This document shows, one piece after another, positions 1-10,065 of a DNA stretch of 64,000 nucleotides. A program made the position numbers and the translations under genes. This DNA is from Terriglobia bacterium. Lineage in GTDB: Bacteria > Acidobacteriota > Terriglobia > Bryobacterales > Bryobacteraceae. How positions within the stretch are numbered: the stretch's first letter is position 1; every line of letters starts with the position of its first letter. Under the pieces are notes generated by a model. It did not search any database, was not told where the DNA came from, and worked only from the letters and a program-made list of their open reading frames with translations. The stretch is from the NCBI GenBank assembly GCA_020073305.1, contig JAIQFK010000009.1:223427-287426 (forward strand), in the 5' to 3' direction.

Positions 1-2595
1 AGAGCGCTTCAACTCCTGTTGCAGCTCGTGCAACAACTGCAGCGCCTCGATGGGCCGCAGTTCGTCGATCTTCAGGTTGCGGATGCGCTCCGCAATGCCG
101 TGACCCACGGGCTCGAACAAACGGATTTGCACGGGCTCGTGCGTTCGTGGCGCGAGTTCTTCGGTCACTTCATGCTCGGACCGCTCGTGCAATTGCAGGA
201 CTTCGCGCGCACGTTCGATCACCGCCAGCGGCAGCCCCGCCAGCCGCGCCACCTCAATCCCGTAACTGCGATCCGCCTTTCCCGGCTCGACTCTTCGGAG
301 AAAAATGATGCGATCCCCGGCTTCCTTCACCGACACGCGCAGATTCCGCACGCCGTCGAGTTGTTCCGCCAGCTCGGTCAGCTCGTGATAGTGAGTCGCG
401 AACAGGGTCTTCGCGCGAGTGCGCTGGTGGATATGCTCGATCACCGCCCACGCCAGCGCCAGGCCGTCATACGTCGCTGTGCCGCGGCCGATCTCATCCA
501 ACACGATAAAGCTGCGCGGCGTCGCCGTGTTCAGAATCACGGCGGTCTCCGTCATCTCCACCATGAAGGTCGAGCGGCCGCGCGCCAGGTTGTCCGAAGC
601 GCCGATGCGCGTGAAGATCCGGTCGATGATCGGAAGGCTGGCTGAATCCGCCGGAACGAAGGAGCCCATCTGCGCCAGGATGGCGATCAGCGCGGCTTGC
701 CGCAGGTAAGTGGATTTGCCGCCCATGTTCGGCCCGGTGATGATGGCGATCAAATCGGTATCGGAATTAAGGTAAAGATCGTTGGGAATGAAGCGGCCCG
801 TGTCGGCCCCGAGCTGGTCCGCGAGTTTCTCGATCACCGCGTGGCGTCCCGCCATGATGCGCATGGAGCCGCCTTCGGAAAACGCCGGCCGCGTGTACCG
901 GTTCTCGGCTGCTACCTCCGCCAGCGCGGCGGTCACGTCCAATTCCGCAATCGCCGCCGCTGTCGCACGAATGCGTTGCGCGTGGTTCGCGGCAAAGCAC
1001 CTCACCTCGCCGAACAGCTCCTTTTCGAGTGTGAGTATCTTTTCCTCGGCATCCAGAACCTTGCGTTCGTAATCCTTCAGCTCAGGCGTGGTGAATCGCT
1101 CGGCATTGACCAGCGTCTGCTTTCGCTCATAATCGGCGGGCGCCAGGTGCTGGTTGGCCCTGGAGATCTCGATGTAATAACCGAAGACGTTGTTGAAGCG
1201 CACCTTCAGCGATTGAATGCCGGTGCGCGCCCGCTCGCGCGATTCGATCTGCGCGATGTATTGCCGCCCGTTCTGCCGCAGATCGCGCAGTTCGTCGAGT
1301 TCGGCATTGTAGCCCGCGCGAATCGCGCCGCCATCGGTAATGTTCACCGGGGGCGCATCGGCAATCGCATTCAGAACGCGATCGCGCACCTCCGGCACCT
1401 CGTCGAGCTGTTGGTGGAGGTCGGCCAGGCGCGCGGCCCTGCGGCCCTCAATCGTCCTTTTCAGGGGCGGAATCTTCTCGAGCGACCGGCCCAGCGCCAG
1501 CAGTTCACGCGGCCCCGCCGAGCCGATCGTGATTTTGGCGAGCAGTCGCTCTATATCCAGCACCGCGCTCAGCTCGCTGCGAACCCCGGCGCGAACGATC
1601 GCGTCGCCAAGCAGGTCAGCGTCGCCATCGAGTCGCGCCTCGATCTCGTCGCGATCGAGTGATGGGCTGAGCAGGCGCCGGCGCAGTAAGCGGCCCCCCA
1701 TGCCGGTCAAAGTCTGATCGATCACGGAGAGCAGCGTCGCGCCTTCGCCCGCGAACAGCGGTTCCACCAGCTCCAGGTTGCGCACGCTCACCGCGTCGAG
1801 CACCATGCCATCGGCGCGGTCGTAATACGACGGCCGGTCGAGATGATCCAGCGTCGCGCGCTGTGTTTCCTGCAAGTAGTGCAAAATAGCCCCGGCCGCG
1901 CAGATTGCCGCATGCCGCCCTGCCAGGCCGCAGCCATCCAGTGAAAGCAGTTTGAAGTGTTCGCGCAGCGTGCGGTCCGCGTAATCGTAGCTGAACGTCC
2001 AGCTCTCGGCTTCGGTGCGCAAGAACCGGCGGCCTTTGTCCTCCGGCGCCAGCAGTGGCAAATCCGCGGGGAACAACACCTCGCGCGCGCCTAATTGCTC
2101 AATGGCGGTTGCCACATCGGAGGGCGCCAGTTCCGTCACCCGAAATTCACCGGTCGAGACGTCCACGTGCGCCACACCCGCCCGTTCGCCGTTCAATGCC
2201 ACCGAAGCGAGATAGTTGTTCTCGTGTGAGCGAAGCAGGTGCGCGTCGGTCGCCGTGCCCGGCGTAACGATGCGCGTGATCTCGCGCTTCACCAGCTTCT
2301 TCGCCAGGCGCGCGTCTTCCATCTGATCGCAGATGGCTACGCGGTGCCCCTTCTGAATGAGCCGCGCGATGTAGCTCTCCGCCGAATGATAGGGCACGCC
2401 GCACATGGGAATGGACGCGCCCTTCTCTTTGTTGCGCGAGGTGAGCGTGATCTCGAGTTCGCGCGCCGCCACGACGGCATCCTCGTAGAACAACTCGTAG
2501 AAATCCCCCAGCCGGAACATCAGCAGGGCGTTCGGAACTTGTTGTTTGACGGAGTTGTACTGCCGCATCAGCGGCGTCGTGGCGTCAGAAGCCAT
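1..2595 (-). CDS. mutS: DNA mismatch repair protein MutS (3' end outside window)
   Basis: MutS recognises mismatched or looped bases and starts methyl-independent mismatch repair. The frame is open from an ATG at 2595 to the window edge, 865 codons, so only the last few residues are missing compared with the usual 850-900. The start MASDATTPLMRQYNSVK leads into the mismatch-recognition domain with its FYELF phenylalanine motif. The ATPase domain is visible near 670-740 with the Walker A motif GPNMGGKST, followed by the Walker B segment VLDEIGRGT and FATHYHEL. It heads the minus-strand genome direction here with glutamate dehydrogenase immediately upstream; a 79-base repeat-like gap separates them. 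The assignment is secure. Confidence 0.97.
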   Translation of the reverse strand, partial: MASDATTPLMRQYNSVKQQVPNALLMFRLGDFYELFYEDAVVAARELEITLTSRNKEKGASIPMCGVPYHSAESYIARLIQKGHRVAICDQMEDARLAKKLVKREITRIVTPGTATDAHLLRSHENNYLASVALNGERAGVAHVDVSTGEFRVTELAPSDVATAIEQLGAREVLFPADLPLLAPEDKGRRFLRTEAESWTFSYDYADRTLREHFKLLSLDGCGLAGRHAAICAAGAILHYLQETQRATLDHLDRPSYYDRADGMVLDAVSVRNLELVEPLFAGEGATLLSVIDQTLTGMGGRLLRRRLLSPSLDRDEIEARLDGDADLLGDAIVRAGVRSELSAVLDIERLLAKITIGSAGPRELLALGRSLEKIPPLKRTIEGRRAARLADLHQQLDEVPEVRDRVLNAIADAPPVNITDGGAIRAGYNAELDELRDLRQNGRQYIAQIESRERARTGIQSLKVRFNNVFGYYIEISRANQHLAPADYERKQTLVNAERFTTPELKDYERKVLDAEEKILTLEKELFGEVRCFAANHAQRIRATAAAIAELDVTAALAEVAAENRYTRPAFSEGGSMRIMAGRHAVIEKLADQLGADTGRFIPNDLYLNSDTDLIAIITGPNMGGKSTYLRQAALIAILAQMGSFVPADSASLPIIDRIFTRIGASDNLARGRSTFMVEMTETAVILNTATPRSFIVLDEIGRGTATYDGLALAWAVIEHIHQRTRAKTLFATHYHELTELAEQLDGVRNLRVSVKEAGDRIIFLRRVEPGKADRSYGIEVARLAGLPLAVIERAREVLQLHERSEHEVTEELAPRTHEPVQIRLFEPVGHGIAERIRNLKIDELRPIEALQLLHELQQELKRS

Positions 2596-2596
2596 C

Positions 2597-2674
2597 CATC
2601 ACCGCCAAGACGCCGGGCCGAGAGCCACCGCACGGGTTCTTCCCTGCGCCCTCTGCGGCTTTGCGGTGAATTCG
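2597..2674. repeat. dispersed intergenic repeat-like palindrome
   Basis: The whole spacer between mutS and the dehydrogenase gene has imperfect complementary ends (ATCACCGCCAAG at the left, TTTGCGGTGAAT at the right) and a GC-rich middle. Segments with the wording CGCCAAGACGCC and CTCTGCGGCTTTGCGGTGAA recur in intergenic DNA of many GC-rich soil bacteria as far as I recall. No second copy was found in this window, so the repeat call is tentative. Confidence 0.35.
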
Positions 2675-3943
<1,269 letters not shown>

Positions 3944-3975
3944 AAAAAACCTCCGGTTACATTATGCCATCGGGG

Positions 3976-5460
3976 TTAGCGCTCGACGCTCGCGGTGTTC
4001 ATGCGGCCCGAGATCAACTCCAACGCCCGCTGGATCTGCGGGTCGCGCTGCGCCTCAACCTCGTCACCTTTGGCTACCCCCAGCGTCTGGTTGAAAATCT
4101 CCGTCTTGAGACGATTGCGGATGAAGTCCAGATCGCTCGACCACTCCGCCAGACTGGGCTGAATCCCGTGTTCCGCAAGGTAACCATGGAAATCGTCCAA
4201 CAGACTCGGCGTGATCTCGAAACGCTCGGTCACTTCGTGCTTTTGCGCGTACCCGGTGGCGAAAGAAGGAAAAGCGCCGCTGCCCTCCATAGCCGCCTTG
4301 AAGCGCGATACATTCGGCGGATACACAACCTCGTCCGGCATGATGCCGCCTCCGCCACGCACCAACCGGCCTTTGTCGGTACGAAATTCCGACTTCACAT
4401 TCGGATGCGCCGCCGTTGCGCCCAGTTCGAACTGCGAGGGGTCGAAGGGTTTCTGAATGGAGCGGCCGCTCGGAGTGTAATAGAGCGCCGTGGTCAAAGC
4501 CAGACCGGTAGAATCGGCAAGCGGGAAGACGCTTTGCACCAAGCCCTTCCCGAAGCTCGGCTCGCCCACGATGAACGCCCGATCATGATCCTGCAGCGCG
4601 CCCGCTACGATCTCCGATGCGCTTGCGCTCTTTCCATTGATTAGCGTCGCCAGCGGAAAGTCGTAAGGCTGGGCATCCGCCGGAACTTTTTCTTCCTTCT
4701 GAGGAACCGCCCGGCCGCGCACCGTCAGGATCGGCCGCCCGGGTTCCAAGAACAGAGAAACCGTCTCCACCGCCGCGGTCAACATGCCGCCGGGATTGTT
4801 GCGCAGGTCGAGCACCAGTCCCTTCAGCTTCCTGCCGCCCAGGCTCTCGATCGCTTCCTTGATCTGCGCACCCGTCTTCTCGTCGAAACTGGACACGCGC
4901 AGATAACCGATGCCCGATTTCACCAAGAAGGCCCGCTCCACGCTGGGCGACTGCATCTCCTCCGGCGTTAGCGTGAACTCCAAGAGGCGCAGGTTTCCGG
5001 GACGCCGGATCACCAGGTGCGCGGGCTGCTGTTTGGACTGCTGCAAAAGGCCCACCAACTGCTCCATGTCCAGCCGGTCGAGCCGGTAGTTGTTGACCGA
5101 TAGGATCTCATCGCCCGGGCTCATGCCGGATTTCGCCGACGGCGTTCCTGGGAACGTCTGCAGCACAATGACGCGTCCCGGAAGAACCGAGACCACGCTC
5201 CCGAATCCTTTCTGTGTGGACGTTTCAAGCCGTTTGAGCTGCTCGAATTGCGGCGGATCGAAAAACACCGAGTGCGGATCGAGCCTCCGCAGCATCCCCG
5301 GGATCGCTCCCTGGTAGAACGCCTGTTCCGACGAAACCGGGTCCGCGGCATTCTGCTCCACCAAGGCATAGGCATCCACCAGCCGCTTGACTTGTTTGTC
5401 CAGGTCTTCGGCAAAAGCAGTGACGGCAAGTAACAGAACCGCGGGGAAGAAACGCACCAT
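3976..5460 (-). CDS. S41 family carboxyl-terminal processing protease
   Basis: A secreted or periplasmic serine protease of the CtpA/Prc type, 494 residues. The start MVRFFPAVLLLAVTAFAED is a signal peptide. A PDZ domain occupies roughly residues 95-170 (GFGSVVSVLPGRVIVL, GDEILSVN), followed by the S41 catalytic domain with the nucleophile in NGKSASASEIVAGAL and the lysine in SFGKGLVQS. The C-terminal 120 residues are unlike standard CtpA and have no motif I know. Its ATG overlaps the stop codon of the upstream Uma2 gene by one base, so the two are probably cotranscribed. The natural substrate is unknown. Confidence 0.92.
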   Translation of the reverse strand: MVRFFPAVLLLAVTAFAEDLDKQVKRLVDAYALVEQNAADPVSSEQAFYQGAIPGMLRRLDPHSVFFDPPQFEQLKRLETSTQKGFGSVVSVLPGRVIVLQTFPGTPSAKSGMSPGDEILSVNNYRLDRLDMEQLVGLLQQSKQQPAHLVIRRPGNLRLLEFTLTPEEMQSPSVERAFLVKSGIGYLRVSSFDEKTGAQIKEAIESLGGRKLKGLVLDLRNNPGGMLTAAVETVSLFLEPGRPILTVRGRAVPQKEEKVPADAQPYDFPLATLINGKSASASEIVAGALQDHDRAFIVGEPSFGKGLVQSVFPLADSTGLALTTALYYTPSGRSIQKPFDPSQFELGATAAHPNVKSEFRTDKGRLVRGGGGIMPDEVVYPPNVSRFKAAMEGSGAFPSFATGYAQKHEVTERFEITPSLLDDFHGYLAEHGIQPSLAEWSSDLDFIRNRLKTEIFNQTLGVAKGDEVEAQRDPQIQRALELISGRMNTASVER

Positions 5461-6011
5461 CAGTCGGGCCAGATGGAGGATACCTCAACGGCAACACCAG
5501 GAAAACGCCGCGGGGAGATCTGGCCTTGGGTGACGACGCCCTGGGTTACCAGCTTGCCGTTCTCCAGTAGGACGACTTCGATGGTCTGCGCCTCCGGGGA
5601 AATAATCCACAGCTCTGCCACGCCCATGCTCTCGTTATCCCTGATCTTGTCGGCCATGCCACGGCGCGTGTTCGCGGGCGATAGCACCTCGACAACGAGC
5701 TCCGGCGCAGAATGAATGTAGCCGTCCCGTTCCACAATGTTTTGTTTCAGAAATACGGCCAAATCCGGCACTCTGGATGTTAACGGCTTCTTCCGAACAA
5801 TCAGGCCGAAGACAGAACCGACAACGCGCACTGCCTTTCGATCCACCTGACCTTTGAGAGCTTCTGACAGATTCTCCACAATCACAGCATGCTTCCATTT
5901 GTTGGGCGGCATGATCCGCACCTCGCCATTGACCACCTCTTCAATGGCGTCTTCCACAACCGGCATGTTCAGCCACTCTTCGTAGGTGACCGTTCGGGTC
6001 GTCGTTCCCAT
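5460..6011 (-). CDS. Uma2 family (DUF820) PD-(D/E)XK nuclease-fold protein
   Basis: 183 residues with the family's typical start (TYEEWLNMPVVEDAIEEVVNGEVR) and the conserved catalytic-type stretches VPDLAVFL and LVVEVLSPANTRR followed by ELWIISPEAQTIEV. Uma2 proteins adopt a restriction-endonuclease fold and are amplified in cyanobacteria, Planctomycetes and Acidobacteria; their cellular role is not established. It is translationally coupled to the S41 protease (one-base overlap) and lies 13 bases downstream of ddl, so it may just be a passenger in this operon. Confidence 0.85.
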   Translation of the reverse strand: MGTTTRTVTYEEWLNMPVVEDAIEEVVNGEVRIMPPNKWKHAVIVENLSEALKGQVDRKAVRVVGSVFGLIVRKKPLTSRVPDLAVFLKQNIVERDGYIHSAPELVVEVLSPANTRRGMADKIRDNESMGVAELWIISPEAQTIEVVLLENGKLVTQGVVTQGQISPRRFPGVAVEVSSIWPD

Positions 6012-6024
6012 GCAATCTTCTATT

Positions 6025-7002
6025 TTAGCGCGTGAACTTCGTGGCCTTCTTTGCGGCGTAGCGCTCGAGTGCCAGCTCGATCAGACGGTCGATCAGCTTG
6101 GGATAAGCCAGGCCCGTGTACTCCCACATCTTTGGATACATGCTGATCGACGTGAAACCGGGAATCGTGTTGATCTCGTTGATGTAGAGCTGGCCGGTCG
6201 CGCGCTCCAGCAGAAAATCCACGCGCGCCATCCCCTCGCATTCCACCGCGCGGTAACACTCCACCGCCAGCCGGCGCAGTTCCGTGGTTTTCTCCGCCGG
6301 CAGGTCCGCCGGCAATTGCGTCTTCGCTTGGTCGAGAAGGTACTTATCTTCGTAATCGTAGAATTCGCGCGACGGCAGAACCTCGCACGGAAACGAAGCC
6401 TCGGGCTGGTCGTTGCCCAGCACCGAGCACTCGAATTCGCGCCCCTCGATCCCGCGCTCCACGAGAATCTTGCGGTCGTACTCAGCCGCCAGCGCCAGCG
6501 CCTTTTCCAACTCCGCGCGATCGCGCGCCTTCGAGATCCCCACCGAGGAACCCAGATTCGCCGGCTTCACGAACATCGGAAACGGCAGGCGCGACACGAC
6601 GGCGCCCGTGTCCAGGTGCCCACGCGACAGTGTCACGTACTCCACAACCGGCAGCCCTCTCTCGTGGCAGATGCGCTTCATCAGCTCCTTATCCATGGAG
6701 ACCGAAGAAGCCAGCACGCCCGCGCCCACGTACGGCAAATCCGCCAGTTCCAGCAGCCCCTGCACCGTGCCGTCTTCACCGAATGTTCCATGCAGCACCG
6801 GAAACACCACGTCGATGTCCGGGTGCGCGCCGGGCTCCGGCAGAATCGGCTTGGGCCGCCACTTCCCTTCCTGGCTGATGAAGTACTCCAGCACTTCGTA
6901 TTTCGAGCGATCCATCGCTTTCATGATGGACTCGGCGGAGCGCAGTGAGATCTCGTGCTCTCCACTACGTCCCCCGTAAATGACCGCCACGCGAATTTTC
7001 AC
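6025..7002 (-). CDS. ddl: D-alanine--D-alanine ligase
   Basis: This cytoplasmic ATP-grasp enzyme joins two D-alanines for peptidoglycan precursors. 325 residues is normal. The N-terminal domain begins MKIRVAVIYGGRSGEHEISL, the classic Ddl signature. The central ATP-grasp part has MFVKPANLGSSVGISKA and VERGIEGREFECSVLGN, and the C-terminal metal-binding motif is VDFLLERATGQLYINEINTI. The ATG start overlaps the arginase stop by four bases (ATGA), giving tight coupling to that upstream gene. Confidence 0.96.
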   Translation of the reverse strand: MKIRVAVIYGGRSGEHEISLRSAESIMKAMDRSKYEVLEYFISQEGKWRPKPILPEPGAHPDIDVVFPVLHGTFGEDGTVQGLLELADLPYVGAGVLASSVSMDKELMKRICHERGLPVVEYVTLSRGHLDTGAVVSRLPFPMFVKPANLGSSVGISKARDRAELEKALALAAEYDRKILVERGIEGREFECSVLGNDQPEASFPCEVLPSREFYDYEDKYLLDQAKTQLPADLPAEKTTELRRLAVECYRAVECEGMARVDFLLERATGQLYINEINTIPGFTSISMYPKMWEYTGLAYPKLIDRLIELALERYAAKKATKFTR

Positions 7003-7913
7003 AGAATCTTCTTCCCCAATGCCGACATCACCAGTTCCACCGCCAGATCCGCCGTCCGGTTCACTTCATCGATCACCGGATTTACCTCCACCACTTCCAT
7101 CGAGACCATCTGCCCCGAATCGCAGATCATTTCCATTGCCAAATGCGCCTCGCGGTAAGTCGCGCCACCCCGGACCGGCGTCCCCACGCCCGGCGCATAC
7201 TGCGGGTCCACGTAGTCCATGTCCAGCGACAGATGAATCCCCGCCGTCCCATTCGTCGCAATACCGATCGCCTGTTCCATCACGGCGCGCAGCCCGCGCT
7301 CGTCAATGTCGCGCATCGTGAACGCGCGCACACCGCTACCCCGCACATGCGGCCGCTCCAAGATATCCACATCGCGCAGCCCCACCAGCGCCACGTTGCG
7401 CGGAAGAACCTTGGGCGCGAAGCCGAACAGCTTGGTCAGCTCGTCGGGACCCAATCCGATACAGCACGCCAGCGGCATGCCATGCACGTTGCCTGAAGGC
7501 GACGTCTGCGGCGTGTTCATGTCCGCGTGTGCGTCAATCCACAGCAAGCCCAGCCGTTTCTTCTTTCTCCGAAAATGCCGCGCCATACCGGCCACCGTTC
7601 CTATGGCGATCGAGTGGTCGCCGCCCATCACCAGTGGCGCTTTGTCTTCTTCCGCCGCGCGTTCCACCATGACGGCGAGCCGTTGGCAGGTGGCTGCGAT
7701 CTGTGGCAGGTATTTCGCGTGGCGCGGTCCCTCCGGCAGACTCTCCGGCTGCTCCACCGGCACGTTGCCCAGGTCCTCCACCTCGTAACCCAGCGACGCC
7801 ACGCGTTTGTTTATATTCGCCACGCGCATCGCCGACGGGCCCATGTCCACGCCGCGGCGCCCCGCGCCCAAGTCGAGAGGAGCGCCGATAATGGCAATGT
7901 GAGATCGATGCAT
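6999..7913 (-). CDS. rocF: arginase / ureohydrolase family enzyme
   Basis: Arginase hydrolyses arginine to ornithine and urea with a binuclear manganese site. The start MHRSHIAIIGAPLDLGAGRRG at 7913 is chosen because it matches the family N-terminus; the reading frame is open further upstream but that part is the shadow of asnS. Metal ligands are in MGGDHSIAIG, WIDAHADMN and SLDMDYVDP, all intact. Length 304 residues matches bacterial arginases. It overlaps ddl downstream by four bases and follows asnS by eight. Agmatinase-type specificity cannot be fully excluded, but the ASP-GNVHGMPL context favours arginase. Confidence 0.88.
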   Translation of the reverse strand: MHRSHIAIIGAPLDLGAGRRGVDMGPSAMRVANINKRVASLGYEVEDLGNVPVEQPESLPEGPRHAKYLPQIAATCQRLAVMVERAAEEDKAPLVMGGDHSIAIGTVAGMARHFRRKKKRLGLLWIDAHADMNTPQTSPSGNVHGMPLACCIGLGPDELTKLFGFAPKVLPRNVALVGLRDVDILERPHVRGSGVRAFTMRDIDERGLRAVMEQAIGIATNGTAGIHLSLDMDYVDPQYAPGVGTPVRGGATYREAHLAMEMICDSGQMVSMEVVEVNPVIDEVNRTADLAVELVMSALGKKIL

Positions 7914-7921
7914 TTTGAAAA

Positions 7922-9232
7922 CTACGGATGCAGCCGGTAGAGCATGCGCGGAAACGCAATGGTCTCCCGGATATGTTCCAGCCCGCAGATCCAGGCCACG
8001 CATCGTTCGATTCCCATGCCGAAGCCGCCGTGCGGAACCGTTCCAAATCTGCGCAAGTCCAGATACCAGTCGAACGCCTGCTTGGGCAGCTTGTGCTCTT
8101 CGATGCGGCGCAGCAGCAGATCGTAATCGTGAATGCGCTGGCCTCCGCCGATGATCTCGCCGTAACCTTCGGGCGCCAGAATATCCACGCACAGCGCCAC
8201 TTCCGGCCGCGAGGGCTCCGGCTGCATGTAAAACGCCTTGACTGCCGAGGGGTATCCGTCCACCATCAGCGGGCGGTTATGTTCCTGGCTGAGCAGCGTC
8301 TCATCGGTGCCTCCGAAATCGCCTCCCCACTGGATCTCGCTCCCTTTCGACTGCAGCAATTTCACCGCATCGTCATAGCTCATGCGCGGAAACGGCGTCT
8401 GAATCGCTTCGAGCTTGCTTACATCGCGCTCCAGCGCCTTCAGCTCCGCGCGCCGGTTCTCCAGCACCCGGTTCACCACGAAAACGATCATCTCCTCGCC
8501 CACGCGCTTGACGTCTTCGAGCGTCGCGTACGCCATCTCCGGCTCCACCATCCAGAACTCGGTCAGGTGCCGCCGCGTCTTCGATTTCTCCGCGCGAAAG
8601 GTCGGGCCGAAGCAATAGACTTTCCCGAACGCCATCGCCGTGGCTTCGTTGTAGAGTTGCCCGGACTGCGCCAAATACGCCTTTTCATCCTCGAAGTAGT
8701 TCACTTCGAACAGCGTGGTGGTCCCTTCGCACGCCGCCGGCGTAAAAATCGGCGTGTCCACCAGCGTGAAGCCGTGCGAATCGAAATAATCACGCACCGC
8801 GCGGATCACTTCGTGGCGCACACCCAAAATGGCGTGCTGCCGCTGGCTGCGCAGCCACAGGTGCCGGTGATCCATCAGGAAGTCGATACCGTGATCCTTG
8901 GGCGTGATGGGATATGGGTCAGATTCCGGGATGTGCTGCATCACATCCACATTCTCCACGTCCATCTCGTATCCGCCGGGCGCACGCTGGTCCGCCCGGA
9001 TCTTGCCCGTGAAAACCACAGAGGATTCCTGCGTCAGGTCTTTGATCGTATCGAACACGGCTTCCGGCAGCGCGCTCTTCACCGCCACGCACTGCATCAG
9101 GCCGGTCCCGTCGCGCAAAAGCGGAAACACGATCTTGCCCGATTTACGGAGGTTGTACAGCCACCCCGGTACCTGAACGGTCTCGCCCACGTGCTTGGAA
9201 GCGTCCCCGATCGTGATCCGCTCAGTCTTCAC
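7922..9232 (-). CDS. asnS: asparaginyl-tRNA synthetase
   Basis: This class II aminoacyl-tRNA synthetase charges tRNA-Asn with asparagine. The N-terminal OB-fold anticodon-binding domain ([18 protein letters not shown]) is followed by the class II core with motif 2 ([17 protein letters not shown]) and motif 3 ([15 protein letters not shown]). 436 residues is standard. The start is GTG at 9232, overlapping the stop of the upstream isomerase-like gene by 11 bases. The presence of AsnRS means this organism need not rely only on the tRNA-dependent amidotransferase route for asparagine. Confidence 0.95.
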   Translation of the reverse strand: MKTERITIGDASKHVGETVQVPGWLYNLRKSGKIVFPLLRDGTGLMQCVAVKSALPEAVFDTIKDLTQESSVVFTGKIRADQRAPGGYEMDVENVDVMQHIPESDPYPITPKDHGIDFLMDHRHLWLRSQRQHAILGVRHEVIRAVRDYFDSHGFTLVDTPIFTPAACEGTTTLFEVNYFEDEKAYLAQSGQLYNEATAMAFGKVYCFGPTFRAEKSKTRRHLTEFWMVEPEMAYATLEDVKRVGEEMIVFVVNRVLENRRAELKALERDVSKLEAIQTPFPRMSYDDAVKLLQSKGSEIQWGGDFGGTDETLLSQEHNRPLMVDGYPSAVKAFYMQPEPSRPEVALCVDILAPEGYGEIIGGGQRIHDYDLLLRRIEEHKLPKQAFDWYLDLRRFGTVPHGGFGMGIERCVAWICGLEHIRETIAFPRMLYRLHP

Positions 9233-10061
9233 GAAGGCTCTCCAACCGGTCGAATACCTCGCTCACGCGATCCAGTGGATGCTCCATCCCTTCCACTTCG
9301 CGCAGCTCCAGCAGGAGCGGATATTGCTTCGGCCGCGACCGCAACAGGCTCATGGTTCTCTTCCAGTCCACCGTGCCGCCTTCGGCCGCTAGCGGAAACA
9401 GGTGCTTGTCCTCTTTTCCGTTGTTGTCGTGAACGTGCGTGGACCGGATCCTCTCTTGCATGATCTCGAACGCCGCATCCACGCCCTCACCGATATTTGC
9501 ATGGCCGACATCGAACACGAATCCCAAGTCCAGATGAGTCACCTCGATGAAGTCGCGCAGCCTCTCCGCCGTCGAAAGCTCGTTGGGAATGTTCTCGAGC
9601 AGGATTTCCACGCCGCGCTGCCGTGCGAAGAGGCTCAGCTCCTCGAGCGCCGAAAACGCCGCATCCACTTTGCGCTCCGTATACTCTTCACCGGACACTC
9701 CGATGTGCTGGATCAGGTAGCGGAAGGGAATCGTCTCCGCGATTTCGAGCGCTCGTTTGATCTCATCCACCATCGCCAGGCGCTGCGACTTCACCGGCTC
9801 GGTGATGGTGATGATGGAGTGCGGTCCCGATCGCCCCCAAATCTCATCCGTGTACATCGGGGAGTGCATTGAGTGCAGTTTCAGATCGGCATCGTCAAAC
9901 CAGTGGCCGAGTTCCGTGATCTGGTTGCGGTTCCTGTAATCCAGATGCTGCCGCGCGCAGAAAATTTCAACCGCCGGAATGCCTGCCTGCATCACGCGGT
10001 TAAGCCAGGCAATTGACAGCCTGTGGTTCACAAACAGGTGCGTGGAGAGTACGCGATTCAT
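9222..10061 (-). CDS. sugar phosphate isomerase/epimerase-like TIM barrel protein
   Basis: 279 residues with the xylose isomerase-like TIM-barrel fold (PF01261). The start at 10061 ([20 protein letters not shown]) fits the family; the open frame further upstream is antisense or shadow coding from ggt. Metal-ligand type residues are seen in the strands [22 protein letters not shown] and [17 protein letters not shown]. The substrate cannot be predicted. It overlaps asnS by 11 bases and starts five bases after ggt, so it is inside the same minus-strand operon. Confidence 0.85.
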   Translation of the reverse strand: MNRVLSTHLFVNHRLSIAWLNRVMQAGIPAVEIFCARQHLDYRNRNQITELGHWFDDADLKLHSMHSPMYTDEIWGRSGPHSIITITEPVKSQRLAMVDEIKRALEIAETIPFRYLIQHIGVSGEEYTERKVDAAFSALEELSLFARQRGVEILLENIPNELSTAERLRDFIEVTHLDLGFVFDVGHANIGEGVDAAFEIMQERIRSTHVHDNNGKEDKHLFPLAAEGGTVDWKRTMSLLRSRPKQYPLLLELREVEGMEHPLDRVSEVFDRLESLRED

Positions 10062-10065
10062 CAGC

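Noticed and set aside
697..1662. A long plus-strand open frame of over 300 codons opposite mutS
   Set aside because: It is the antisense shadow of mutS, which has intact motifs on the minus strand; the plus-strand translation is arginine/histidine/leucine-rich without any family pattern.
7928..9463. A plus-strand open frame of about 510 codons opposite asnS
   Set aside because: It covers asnS exactly and crosses into the isomerase-like gene. Long shadow frames are expected in GC-rich DNA; the minus-strand gene has all class II synthetase motifs.
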